From Diplocarpon mali (taxonomy: Eukaryota; Ascomycota; Leotiomycetes; Helotiales; Drepanopezizaceae), in contig JAENRP010000234.1 in NCBI GenBank assembly GCA_024741835.1, forward strand, positions 1 through 64,000: 64,000 bases of DNA. The letters are read 5' to 3'. The position numbers and the translations under genes were made by a program. The notes under the pieces were generated by a model. The model was given only the letters and a program-made list of their open reading frames with translations, made no database searches and had not been told where the DNA came from. How positions within the stretch are numbered: position 1 is the stretch's first letter; the number at the start of each line of letters is the position of its first letter. Positions 11,668 to 23,466 of the stretch are shown one piece after another.

Positions 11668-14178
11668 CTTGGCGGATAACGCGGATCACGTTGAGTGTGT
11701 ACTTGTGTGTGTGTGCGAAGGCTGAGGGGTGTAAGAGAGCGTTGGAGCCGTTGGGCGATTCAGACTTTGTCGATGTGATATTCTCAGCGAGTTACGAGCC
11801 GAGCCGCTCAATCTGGGAATTTCTATCCAAACTGGCACGTATCCTAGAATTGAGTCGGCGGAGGAGGGGGTTTCGGAGAAAGGAGTGATTCGGGACGTAG
11901 GTTGTGTTGGAATGGACGAGATGACAGGGGAGATGGAAACTTCGGGTTTACCCCGTTGAGGTTGCAAATGGAGAGGAAGTGCAGACGTAGACGAGGTAGA
12001 GCGCAGCGAGTCGGCCAGGAGACGCAGGAGCGGCGGGAACGAACATAAGGATTCTTGTTGCCAGTAGGTTTATGCCGGTGCATGGCTACTATACCCAGGT
12101 ACTTATAACGATTGATTTAGGTTCTTCGTGTGTTGAAATTGCCTGAGGAATCTGCCCAATAAATCTACCGCTATTGATTGTCCGCCAAGACGTCAGGCTT
12201 GCATTTACCTGCCACTCTACAGACGTAAATCCCCGTCTGCTGCGCAAAGAAATGTACTCCGTCCTGCGTCAAGGCACACAGGATTACTGCCTTTTAACCA
12301 ACGACTAAAGTCAACCATGCCTCTTGGGAAGATCCGAGCAATATCGAGGAACCCATGCCAGGATCCTAGGCAATCGCTCCGTCTCTTCTCTCCAAGACAG
12401 CGGGTTAGTTTAGTTGGGTCGGCGCCACGATATCCAGGAGATGAAACCCCCTTTCCCTTTGGTTCGACTGGAGTGGACCTATCGATCGGCCTCAGTCTGA
12501 CGTGGCCAACTCAATAGCTCAGTGTTAACGCTGCTTCTTTCTCCAGTCAGCGCTGCTTCACCTCTCCTGTGTAGGGAATGTCCTATTTGCGAAACGGCTC
12601 CATATTTTTCTAGGGTTTCAACACGTTCTAAACCTCTATTTTATAAAGCTAATGGTTTAGAGAAACTACATGTAAAGTAAGAGTACTACTAGAGACACAT
12701 CTGCATATTGTTTTTTGCAGACTTTCGATGATGATAAGAAGAACAATAATGATAAGCTACGAGTTGTTTACACTTGTTTTCCAACCAAGGCATTATTTAA
12801 TTATAAAGTAGTACGCCTAGACGTAGGAAACAAATGAAAACTTACTGTGGTAGATCTTCAGTGGCTCTAGGGAGATTACCAAGCCTTTATCGTGATTATG
12901 CTTAGTAAAGTAATGTGCCAATATATTATACCCTATACTGTAACCCCTAAATCAACTGATATAAAACAATGAACTTGTGTTTATTAGCCAGATGGGTCTT
13001 AACAGTCCCTCTTCAGCTATCGTACGCGCCCGGCCTACCGATAATGGACCGTCTGAAGCGCAGTCAAATATGACGTTCCTGAAACCCTGCGTAAAGTTAT
13101 GGTTGGGATGCCGTGTTTTACCTTGAACCGATACTGTAGAATGACCGTTTCAGCAGTCCCGCGAGCTTGCCTGGTGAGCATGCCGTCACTGACGCCGTCA
13201 TGGACTTGCCAAGTCCTAGAAGCTGCTTCAGCCCATATTGTTGAGTGAGCGCTTGGGGCGCTGGGAGTTTTCAAAGTTATTTGAATGTTGAAATCCAGGC
13301 TCCTGCTTGCACCATGGGGGTTGATCATGTCTTCAATGTCTCCCGAGTAAGTCGAACCAAACTGTACGTGCGGACAATCATCAATGATGTCATTACGTAT
13401 CGACAACATGACTACTTCATTGCTCCTATGAACTCAATTCGAATAGGAGACGGTTGTGATCCAAATGATCCGATTTTCCATAGAGACATGGCGATTCGCC
13501 TGAAACGCCGCGACTCGCGATAGCTAACATTACGGAGCAGAGGTATGCTCTGCCATTACGACAGTAGGCCAATCTGCCACCGGATTCTCGAATCCTGTGT
13601 ATGGCGGGTGATTGTAAGCACAACAATCCTGCCACCCTGAATCATTTGTAAGGCGCCCCCTAATAAAAGCAACAATGCTTAGTCGATCAGCAAGCACCGA
13701 AGATCGAGCTGAGGCGATGTCGATGTCGATGTCGATGGGAAACCTGAATCCTCGAAGAGGCAAGTTGATGTTTTCATGCGGAAAGCATATCTGCGTTGTA
13801 GAGGGTTAAGCCAGTTGGGTTTCTTGTTATACAGCTCTACACCGGTATACGTGAGGAAGAAGCACATGAGAATGGGCCCGATATGGTGAGATTACCTTTG
13901 CTGCTTTCAAATTTACAGGCGCAAGGTCCCCCCGTCTCGATTTTCCACAACTGTGATGAGACATGCCCTTCGTCCACTGTATATTCTAGGGAGATCTATG
14001 ATCGTTTGTATCTAAAGCAGCATTGTCGGTCGGGTTTCTGGTGTATTGTGTCGAACTGGTCTTGGATTAGCTCGGTTACTACTAGACGGCGGGACTCCTC
14101 CGGCTCATGACTCGCAGAGAATCTGAAGAAGTCTTTAATAAGTGACTTATTCCGAAGGGAGCCAACACATCTCATCCT
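11668..14178. other. Intergenic, with an AT-rich decayed patch and unresolved open frames
   Basis: 11668-12100 is the promoter side of the BAR gene. About 12590-13000 is AT-rich and looks like decayed repeat DNA. From 13035 to 13867 long open frames overlap on both strands: minus 13409-13035 and 13867-13530, plus 13245-13523. Their codon patterns do not clearly favour one strand and no domain is recognised. A short-lived or broken gene is possible. A CGATGT tandem repeat sits at 13715-13737. Confidence 0.45.
13715..13737. repeat. Hexanucleotide tandem repeat (CGATGT, ~3.8 copies)
   Basis: CGATGT is repeated head to tail at 13715, 13721, 13727 and partly at 13733. In the overlapping minus-strand frame it would encode alternating Asp-Ile, so it could be coding, but no gene is established here. 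Confidence 0.8.
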
Positions 14179-14330
14179 GCCTTCATGGCTTAGTTGGTTA
14201 AAGCGTCGGTCTCATAATATGATCTGTTTGTACACATCCAGAGACATCCGAAGGGTAAGATTGCCTGGCCTTGTACCATATTCATCACTGACGCAAATCA
14301 TAGTCGTGAGTTCGACCCTCACTGAGGGCA
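14179..14330 (+). tRNA. tRNA-Met(CAT)-like gene with intron
   Basis: The acceptor arms GCCTTCA (14179-14185) and TGAGGGC (14323-14329) pair over seven positions with one G-T pair, and the next base, 14330, is the discriminator A. The D arm has GCTT/AAGC stems and the usual AGTTGGTTA loop. The T arm is GTGAG-TTCGACC-CTCAC. The anticodon loop CTCATAA at 14211-14217 gives anticodon CAT, so elongator Met by sequence. About 80 nt separate the anticodon from the T-arm side, consistent with an intron after position 37. A T5 run at 14337-14341 fits a Pol III terminator. The odd point is the anticodon stem: the five bases expected opposite TCGGT do not pair well under the standard splice position. It may use an unusual splice site or be a pseudo-tRNA. 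Confidence 0.7.
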
Positions 14331-14336
14331 ACATGA

Positions 14337-14341
14337 TTTTT
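14337..14341 (+). terminator. Pol III T-run terminator of the tRNA gene
   Basis: Five T residues begin seven bases after the discriminator base of the tRNA-Met-like gene, the usual position for RNA polymerase III termination. Confidence 0.6.
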
Positions 14342-16317
14342 GAAATTTTGCTGCTTAGATCATTTGACAAGCCGTATGAATGGTTTATCACATCATATGC
14401 GAAGCGGCACCTTTGCGCTTCTCCCTTTTTCAAACCAGACAGTTATCCAGATACAGATGTGCGCAGCCTGAATGCTACTGGGTCTGAAGTCAAGCTTTTC
14501 TCGAATGGCATGATCAACACTCTCATGCTTCCAGCCTAGTCAAGTATTGCGTTTCTCGACGCCATTCCTGACTACTTCCACCTTTCTCCATTTGATGCCC
14601 CTCGTGTAGCCAGGATCCGCAGCAAAACGTTTGACATCAATCAATTAGCTCAGGTATTCGTTAGCGACGGTGGGTTGCGAATTTGAGTTTCCAGTTTACG
14701 GCTATGGATCCTACGTCGCAGGGCAAACTAACACCACACGAAAGTGTATTTGACCTTCGAACCTCGCGAGAACCGACCTCGTACACGTGCTGCAGCGGTG
14801 TTTGTTCAGCCTGCGAAGAAGTAATAAATGGTGGCAGGGCTCGAAACGGATCTCAAGGATCCCGCCCCTCGGTCTGCGAGATCCAACGCCTCCTCTCTCT
14901 CTCGCTCTGCCGCTCGTCAGAACTACTCAACTCCAACTGCTCTCAAACCGTGTAGAAGTCAGAGTTGACTGCAGGGGAAAAAGGATCATCGACTCCTGCA
15001 GTGAGTTGCAGGCCTCTTGGCGGCCGTAGCTCTTCCGCTCTACATATTCGCGCGAGACACTCGCGTGGCGCAATGCTTCTCAGCTACTATAGCCTATTCT
15101 TTGCCTCGGAAAGAGAGGAATTACTCCTTGATCTGACCATGGTCTAGCTAATGCGCTTGCGGGATTGTCGCGATTTGGGCTATCAGGGTGCCATGATGCC
15201 TGCAAGTCGCGGTCGGAATGACTGTTCTTCGGCCGAGTTTAGCTATACTTGGTTCCCACGTCCTCGGAATCCTTTGTGACTTCGATTGTCCAGTGAAGGG
15301 ATTTCCGGCGCGTTCCTAAACCGACCCTCGACCTGACACCCGATGGGCATTCCGTGACAAGAGTCAGGCTTCTCTTGCGTCGGGCTTTGCGGCAAACCCC
15401 TACCTACCTGTCACTGGACGCGCTCAATAAACTTCAATATCTCGAAACTAACCATTCTTGATCGGTAACAGACATACGCGAAAAGAAGGTCAGTAGGTGG
15501 CCATCTATGGCTAGAGGGATTTTGATGGAGGCAGGTGGTGGCTGGCGAGCCGCAGTCTCTCAACGGTTGCTTCGGACAGAATGTAAAGGTGTAGATTCCG
15601 AGTCCTCTGGAGCTGCAGGAGTAATATACAAGGTGCGATTACATAAGCCCAATCCTTGTATATTCTAGCCCTTTCACGTGACAGCATGCGACTCTGGTGT
15701 TCGGTTAGACGATTCGCATTCTGACCAAATCCTGTGCCTGGGGATGTACGGACAGATCATGGTCAAGCTCCAGAACATCGAACACCAGAAATAAACAGCA
15801 AAATGCGCATCTACTCTGGCCTCTCGGCCGTGTTGCGTGTCGGGGACTGCAGAAGTAGGATGGCAAAGTTTTGCTTGCCAAGTGGAAGGGAGTGCTGGGA
15901 CTAACAGATTAGAAGTATAGGTACGTCTCAATATTTGGTGATCGTGAAGAGACGCGCTGTTGGCAGTTAGCTTTCTGATCTCAATGCTTCATCCTGTCGT
16001 AAGATGTCGAGGTTGTTACCAATTTTCCGTATCAACAAGTTCGGTTACAGAGTCCGAGAGATGGGTTTGATCACCGACACAGAAACATAGAACATGGGGC
16101 AATGTCTGTATTCGCGCATGTGAACAAAAATCCCTCCAACCACGTATTGCTGGACTGGTGCCGTCTTCTACTTCTCGACCCATTATTACCTCCTTTTTGC
16201 ATTTAGCCATATTAATCCACCGCCGATCCTTTTGATTTTCGACGCCTATACACCATCCGTATGATATCCAGCCCTGACCCTATTACTCCTCTACTCCAAC
16301 CCTCTCTTCTCTCCTCT
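14342..16317. other. Intergenic, no confident gene
   Basis: About 2 kb with short open frames on both strands and no recognised domain. Candidates such as plus 14683-14955 and minus 15931-15674 lack a credible ATG context or splice partners. It includes the 3' flank of the asparaginase gene, where CT-rich sequence lies at about 16275-16320. Confidence 0.5.
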
Positions 16318-17621
16318 TCAATAATCCTTCGAGGGTCCAAACGCCTCGGCTACCTCGGCAAAAGTCTTTCCTTGCGCGAGCAGCAATCCAAGCAGAATCC
16401 TTGACTTCTGCGGGTTCAAGTAGCCACTGGCGATATGCTCAGCATTTGGCCCAGCAACGCTGCTGAACGGAACCTGGCCACTCGTCGCTCGCGTAGATTG
16501 GATTACCGGGATCTTCTTGTTGATGATCTTTTCCATCTCTTTTTCGAAATCGGACTGAACAGAGCCAGCTCCCGTTCCAGCAATGACAATCCCTTTGGCT
16601 CCGTTGTCCACAGAGTGGTGCAAGAGATCCACGGGCATCTCCTCGTAGCCCATCAGGATATCAACTCGAGGGATCTCTTTGATTTTGGAAATGTCAAACG
16701 TTCTCTTCCCGGTGGGGCGGGCAGGGCCGAAGTAGTAGTATGGCTTATTCGAAGTCAGCGCTCCCAGGTTTCCTTGCTCGTAGGCTCGGAAAGAGTCCAG
16801 ATTGTTCGCGTTTGTCTTGGTGACATAATACGCACTCGTGATGCGATCGTTGAGAACGATAAGCGCGCCACGATCCCTGGAAGATGGATCGCTGGCCACG
16901 GTAACAGCCTCCAGGAGGTTGAAAGGTCCATCGGCCGAGATGGCACTGGCTGGCCGCATGGCTCCGACAATCACGACCGGCTTTCCGCAGTTTACCGTGG
17001 CATCCAGGAAGAAAGCCGTCTCTTCGAGGGTGTCAGTTCCGTGCGTCACCACAGCTCCGGCCATAGAGTCGTCTCCGCACACGAGTTCGTTGATCCTGTC
17101 CGAGGAATTAGTTTGCCTTGTTCTGCACATTCTGGGGTCATTGATCAACCAAGAAGTAGAGAACCTCGATCCACATGGTTGGGGGTTCGGAGCGAGTTTA
17201 TACGTACTGCTTTGATAGAGAGAGTAGGATAGTTGAAGTCATGTCCTTGCTGTCGACATTGGCTACTTGGATCCCGGCGACATTCGCCACCTTGGAGAGT
17301 TCGGGCACCGAGTTGATGAGCGTCGCCACACCAATAACACCGGCTTTGTATCCCGAGGTTTGTGTGCTGCTGCTGCCAGATCCCGCAATGGTCCCACCTG
17401 TTTCCCCGTGGTGAGTGAGCACTCCTGGAACCAGCTATGAGGGGGGACGTACCAGTGGCAAAAATCGCGACATTGGGAAGGCCGGCTTTCTGCTGCACGA
17501 AGTTGAGAGCGTTGGGTTGCGAGTCGACGACCGGTTTATTGACGTTCTCGACCCCCCGACTGAGCGTGGGAGATGCATTGGCCAGCGCGGCGAAAACGGA
17601 AAAGGTGGCGAGGGTTAACAT
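16318..17621 (-). CDS. L-asparaginase, secreted type II
   Basis: Three exons give 378 residues: 17621-17453, 17397-17208 and 17095-16318. The enzyme hydrolyses L-asparagine to aspartate and ammonia. The N-terminus MLTLATFSVFAALANASPT is a clear signal peptide, so it acts outside the cell or in the secretory path. Catalytic motifs are intact: ATGGTIAG with the nucleophile Thr at about residue 59, HGTDT with the second Thr-Asp pair, and YVTKTN with the Lys equivalent to Lys162 of the E. coli type II enzyme. The SADGPFNLLEAV and LNPQKSRILLGLL blocks also match. Length fits fungal type II enzymes. The last intron (about 112 nt) is longer than others here. A likely role is nitrogen scavenging from external asparagine. 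Confidence 0.93.
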
Positions 17622-19177
17622 CTTTGATTTTTGGCCGCGGTTGAGGGACGAACAGTGGGCATTCTTCCATGTATTATATATATGTCTTCAGAATGTGCTC
17701 GTATGGACCCGGCCGATAGAGATGGGCCTAATTTCACAAAAGTCCACGTTTTTGTAGCTAATATTACCAGATCGATAAACATACTACCTTCATCTAACCT
17801 CGTTCGTGGAAGAATATCGCCGGCCCCCTGGCTACGGAGCAGACCGCTGGCTGGGTTCAGGAGTTGATTCCTACGGCGAATACTAAAAACAACGCGATAA
17901 CACACCAACAGCCGTGCTTTCGCGTCAGACGGGTGATGATTTCTTATTAAACAACCCTATTCGTATAAGCTTCCAAGTTCTGTATAATTGTAGAACCCGT
18001 TCGTGCGCAGGGACAACCGGCCGAATACATAATATCCGAGTCGGGAGCAAGGGACAAGCCGTAGAGCTTGAATATGTTGAGCTGGGGTAAATCGTCCGAC
18101 TAGACAAGGCTTATGTTCTATAGTCGCTTGTATATTATACCTACCTAGTCCGCGAGAAAGGACTCAAGACGAGCGGGGAAGCTGAGGTCTATTACAATCC
18201 CATTTTTCTCGAACAACTCAGGATCTACTGACAAGGCAATTAATTGAAGATCAATTGAATGACGTGAAATGTAATTACCACCCATCAATTGATTATTCCT
18301 CGAGAGGCTACTACATGCTTAGTGATCATCTCCTACCCCCAATGCTGGCTAACACGCACGCGTGTTGGTCGTGGAATAGCAGCCCTGGACTCGGGCGTGG
18401 TTCCGGACAGCGGCCGCGAAAGCTTTAATTATAACGCATATATATTGAATTCATCTATATCTGCTATGCCGCAGACCCTGAGAGATTCGTATCCCTGTAC
18501 CGATCCAAGGGATCCTTCCCGGCCGCGACGATAGGACTCCGAACAGCTTTACTGCGTTAAGCTTAATTATCTGATCCTAATCACTAATCCTAACCTCCTC
18601 ACCTACGTTTTGAACTCCCCCGAATAGCTTTGAGCCTAATCTTCTAATCCCAACAACTAATAATTGCTTCTTCCCCTTCCTCAATGGTTTTTCTCCCACT
18701 GCGCTGTGCTTTGGTCCAAGTGATGCTGCATTGTTAAATCCTGCGCTGTGAGTTTCGTTCGCTTCACTAGCTCTATCACGTCCGCCAAGTCAATAAATCC
18801 GTGTCCATACCTGAATGATTCCCATTAGCTCTAGGACATGGACTGATGTTTCCTGTCTACGAGCACTTGCTATGATACCAAGCTGCACGGGAATATCCAG
18901 TACATTTCAAAAAAGAAAGAGTAGGCTCGCTAGTGGCCGAACTTCGATATCTAGAGGTGTCTCCCGGATGCGGGAGCTCTGTGGGGATGTTCGCTAGGCA
19001 TGTTTTGTTCTCCTGCACTGACTCTAATCATCGCAAGAGTCGTTAATTACTGTCATCCCAATTAGGTCCAGTGCCTCGGCAGACAGCAAAACATGGTACA
19101 TGAAAGCCCATTCGAGAGCTCAAACGTCTAGGATGGGCCTCGGTATGACCTCTTTGGCCTTGTAAATGAACATATAT
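17622..19177. other. Intergenic, partly AT-rich, no confident gene
   Basis: 17622-17900 is the upstream region of the asparaginase gene. About 17900-18660 is moderately AT-rich with many TA steps and may be old repeat DNA. No open frame has a recognisable domain. Confidence 0.5.
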
Positions 19178-20883
19178 CTACCAGAACCATCTCTTCCTCT
19201 GCTGATTTTCCTGAGCAGTGACTTTCTCGATAATAACCGTCTCGTTCAACCCCTCGTTGATGATTCGAAGAGCAGCGTCACCTTTCGGAATATCCCTAGT
19301 GATGTTCTCGTAGCCATCTTCCGTGACCAGGATATCGTCTTCGATTCGAACGCCGCCAACCGGATAGTACTTTTCGAGGAGATCCCGATTGATATACTTG
19401 GAGATACGGCCATTCTTGAGCCATACTTCTTCCATGGCATATCGATTGAAATAACTGCCGTTGCGTTAGATCTGCTATCCAAAATCTATCTGTGGTTCAG
19501 AACATACATTCCTGGTTCCACTGTGATTACCATATTTGCTGACAGCATGGATGCAGCTGTGGAGCTAGGATTTTCTGCAGATTGAAGAAACATTTTCTCG
19601 TCGGCCCTCATCTTGCCCCGACTCTTAGTAAGTAGCAGAGCACCTCCATCCCCAACATCGTGTGTCTCTAAGCCCATATAGTCTGTGGAGGTCAACATAT
19701 GTTAATGTTCAAGACCAGGCAAGTACTTACGACCGAGTCCGTGCGGGAGAAAAGCTCGAGAGGCACCAGATGCCAAAATATCTTCCGTTGGCCCATTTCG
19801 GAGAAGCCCAAGCTTGATGAGACCTTCAGTGGCAATTTCGTGAGCTTTTAGATTGATGTCACGGTAGTCGGCGCCAGGCTTCACCATTGCGATGCACTTT
19901 TCTTGCATGCTCGCGACGAGGTCATATATCTCCTTGGCTTCAGGGGTGTACTCCCCAGAGAGAGGAAAAGTCCTGGTGACATCAGATGCGTAACAATTCC
20001 ACTCGCATCCCGCGTCTAAGCAGACCAGCTGTCGGCCCTTTAAAGACTCATTATTCTCGCTATAGTGGAGAGTACTTGCGTTTGGACCAGAGCCTGCAAT
20101 AATCCCGTAAGCTTGTTGCTTCGCTTGATGAGCGATACAAGTAGCCGTGAAAATAGCCTCGATCTCGGACTCATTGTTCAAAGCCTTCACATGTTTAAGC
20201 ACATTGATATGGGCTTTTGCCGTGATTTGACAGGCCTTCCGGATCATCTTTATCTCATAGGAGCTTTTGATGACTCGCGCTGCATTCATTGACGGCAACA
20301 GAACGTTACTGTCGAACCGGACTTTCTTCTTATTCTCTGCTGGCGGAAGTATGAAGATATGAGAAGCGAAGGACTCGTCATACTTGTGCAGTAGAAATAC
20401 CGTGGGCTCCGCGTCTGAGCGGATGAAATTCTTGACGTATCCGTCGAGCTTATTGATATAATCAACATGGTCAAAGTCGTAGTTCTCCTGTATTTCTTCG
20501 CGGCTTGGACTAGATCCATTATATATGACGCGAAAGCCACTGCTCTATAAAACTAGATCATTAGACACTTTGATTGTAAGTCTGCACCCGCAAAGTACAA
20601 AATATGCCACCAGAACGCTTTGAGGCATCCAGGAAAGGAAGGACAGACTCACTGTTGGAGGGATCCATGCTCGGAGATCATTACGACCAATATCGAATGT
20701 AACAATGCAATCGGGAATAGTAAGCCCGCTGATGTAGTAGAAATAGCGACGCTGGCGAAAGTGCACTGCTTCATCCGAGTCTTCGTACTCTTCAGACGGA
20801 CTTCCAGGTAAGAAGACCAAGCCGCTTTTGACGTTGAGATGCCTGGCAACTGATCTGGCATGTTTCTTCGCTTTTGATCCCAT
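19178..20883 (-). CDS. pepP: Xaa-Pro aminopeptidase / prolidase (peptidase M24B, fungal pepP type)
   Basis: Four exons give 498 residues: 20883-20653, 20544-19731, 19682-19508 and 19454-19178. The enzyme removes an N-terminal residue that precedes proline, or cleaves X-Pro dipeptides, and is normally cytosolic. The N-terminal third is the aminopeptidase-P N-domain (HFRQRRYFYYISG). The pita-bread catalytic domain carries the five metal ligands in order: Asp in CLDAGCEWNCYASD, Asp in DVTRTFP, His in FLPHGLGH (the intron falls between G and H), Glu in VEPGIY (split by the last intron) and Glu in RIEDDILVTEDG. Two conserved motifs are restored only by splicing, which supports the exon model. No signal peptide is seen. 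Whether the main activity is aminopeptidase or dipeptidase cannot be told from sequence. Confidence 0.93.
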
Positions 20884-23466
20884 ATATTAGCACTTCCTCG
20901 CTGTAGCCAAAATGACAATGAAATTACTTGATGCTTCATGTCAGACGCGTGTGACGCTGCTCTGCAGCGATCAAGCCACCCAGGAGTCAACGAATATGCT
21001 ATGAAGAGAACACAGGCGCTTTGAGAAGGCACTGTGATTAGACTAACCAGGATATACTTCAGCACGCCTTTTACTTATAGATCTGTAACATTTATGTAAG
21101 TAATTTTATACAGACTCGCGGTTGGTAATGAGACGTACACCACATCTTCGAATTCCTCGACATCGAGACTCCAGCTGCTATCTCTGGAGGCCGGTCTCTC
21201 ATCCATCATGCTCCTGTTAATATATCAAGTCACAGGCTACGGTGATATGCTAAGCTTCTGTGGGATGTTATGCCGAAAGTGTTGTTGAGGTTGAGAACAA
21301 GAGCGGTTCGCTGACTTCTCGGCTGTGGAGTCAGCTTACGTAAATTTCGGCGATCGGTGTGGACTAAATACCCATTCAGATCGTCCAAAGGACCGACCTT
21401 AGATATGGAGTCGCTTCTAAGAAGTCTAAGAAGCCAGCGCAGAATGCAATAACAGTCGGAATGGTTTCTCAGCCTAGGAGCGCCATGCTCCGGCTAGGAC
21501 TGAAAAAGATTGCATAGACTATGAAGTTGACCCCATACTGAGTGCCAGTCCAAAGAGGGTCAGTCTCGTGGAGAACAGCCAACTTCAAATCCAAAGTAAT
21601 CATTGGCCGCAAAGAACGACATCCCTTCACTGAACACTTGATAATACAATGGCAGATTTCCATCCATTCTTGGGCAGATCATGGTGGAAAATACCGTCGT
21701 GTTTTTATACTTCCACGTAGGCATCCAGGCAGCCGATCAGAACGAGTTTAATAATGAAGTAACCAGGATGTGCACGTTGGATTAAGAGTAGGAATTTGTG
21801 ACTAGAAGAGCTCTGTGCTAATTAGGGCAAGGCCAGACATGAAGAAATATCCAATCCGGTCATGCTTTGGAGGTTTGTGTCAGGAGTGAAGCCAACTGAG
21901 ATTCTCGTGGAGGCTGATTGTATATAACAGCACAGAGGATTGTTATTAGGCCATGAATAGCTGAGTCCGTGCTTAGCAAGCATTTTGCACGAGCTGCTTG
22001 GTCTTCAAAAATTGTCTGAAATCTCGAGCATGGAACGAAAGCTGGCAAAGCTAGAAGCTCAGGTTCAGAGCCTGATTCATCCTTAGACCTGCAGCAGTAG
22101 TTCCTTAGTCCAGCGGTTTTCGGATATCTTGTCATTGCACCGCCTAGCAAGCGTACAGCAAGGCCTGCGAATGATGCAACTACATTTTCAGCATCTTGGG
22201 CGTACGGTCTATATCTTTGAGGGAGAACTTCAGAGGCTTCAGCGTAAAGGAAAGGCTGGGCCTCGCAACGTTTCCTGTAATTGCCATTTTCATCGATGTT
22301 ACTCGGCTAACCATACGTGAGCCAGTCGCACCAGAACCCATCAGAATAATGAGGGACCGTTGTCGTCCCTGGTAATCGGCAGCTTGCGAGACTGGAGGGC
22401 TCAGAATTGTGGTGAGGATCGCGATCGAAGAAGTCAACCACACCGTCTACGTCGAACGCCAAGGACAGTCGCAATATCTTGAGCACGCTATCGTGGTAAG
22501 CTGTGACGGCCTGAATTGCTGAATCGATGGGCGCTAAGAGCTCCAGGCTCGACAACGTTGTTGGTTTGGGCAGATTAGATCAGACACCCCGCAAAGACCA
22601 AGAATGTCTTCGCATGCAGATGAGGCACATGCTCCCGAGCGCCTCCAATGCTATCGGTACTTCGGGTGACCTTGAGCTTCTCGTCTTTCGGGTTCAAGGA
22701 CTCATAACTTTTGACTTATGGGTTGGGGCACTCGATCGCCTGTGCTGAAAGCGGCTTCTCCTTGATTTTGTTAGCCGGGTTGCTTTTGCTGTATCAACAG
22801 CGGAGTAAACAAGCGACAGTTGACATCAACCTGGAGCCGAAGAGATGAGAAATAAGCGGACTGGGATCCGGAGAATTTGAAGGGGGAGAGGGGCACGGAC
22901 GAGAGGTAACCACACACCACCCGCCACGAGCGCCCGTCATTAGATGATTGGACGAAGCTCGCCTGGTCGCTGCAAGATTGTGTGAACTCGTGGCTGGTGA
23001 TATCTGATAAGTGAGCAGAATCGGCGCATGGGCCGTGATTGACGAGGTGGGCATCTGCCATAGCATACCGGCTTGCTGAGACGAGAAGACGAGAAGACGA
23101 GAAGACGAGAGAATGCGAAGAGAAGGGAAGGGAAAGATGAAGAGATGAAAAGACCCATCGAGAGTCAACAATGGATCACAAGCCCGAAACAGCGGGCCGT
23201 TCCGTATCTTGCGCCGCGTCGACAGACTCTATTCCCGATTGGTTGATCGAGGCCATCAGTCCACCTCGGTAAGACTCGGCTCGGACAAGCAGTCCAACAT
23301 CCAGTATATATACTAGGCAGCTTACCTGCTTCCCTGCATACCTGCCGACCTGCCCACTTACCTTGAGATGACCTTTTCGCAATTCCCGCAACTTTCGAGA
23401 GACACATAATACCCTTACTGCGGCTCGTCAATCAAGAGCCTCCCTTTCTCTTCCTTTCGAATAGCC
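20884..23466. other. Intergenic, possible gene relics, nothing confident
   Basis: Minus-strand open frames at 22555-22307 (SLELLAPIDSAIQAVTAYHD...) and 22443-22180 read somewhat like protein but start without ATG and do not join into a recognised domain. They could be a degraded gene. The 8-bp repeat ACGAGAAG lies at 23081-23110, and the stretch after it is the promoter of the monooxygenase gene. Confidence 0.45.
23081..23110. repeat. 8-bp tandem repeat (ACGAGAAG, 3.75 copies)
   Basis: ACGAGAAG is repeated head to tail at 23081, 23089, 23097 and partly at 23105. It is a purine-rich tract about 360 bp before the monooxygenase start codon. No function is evident. Confidence 0.85.

Noticed and set aside
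16435..17232. 265-codon plus-strand frame opposite the asparaginase
   Set aside because: It is antisense to a clear L-asparaginase exon and is a shadow frame.
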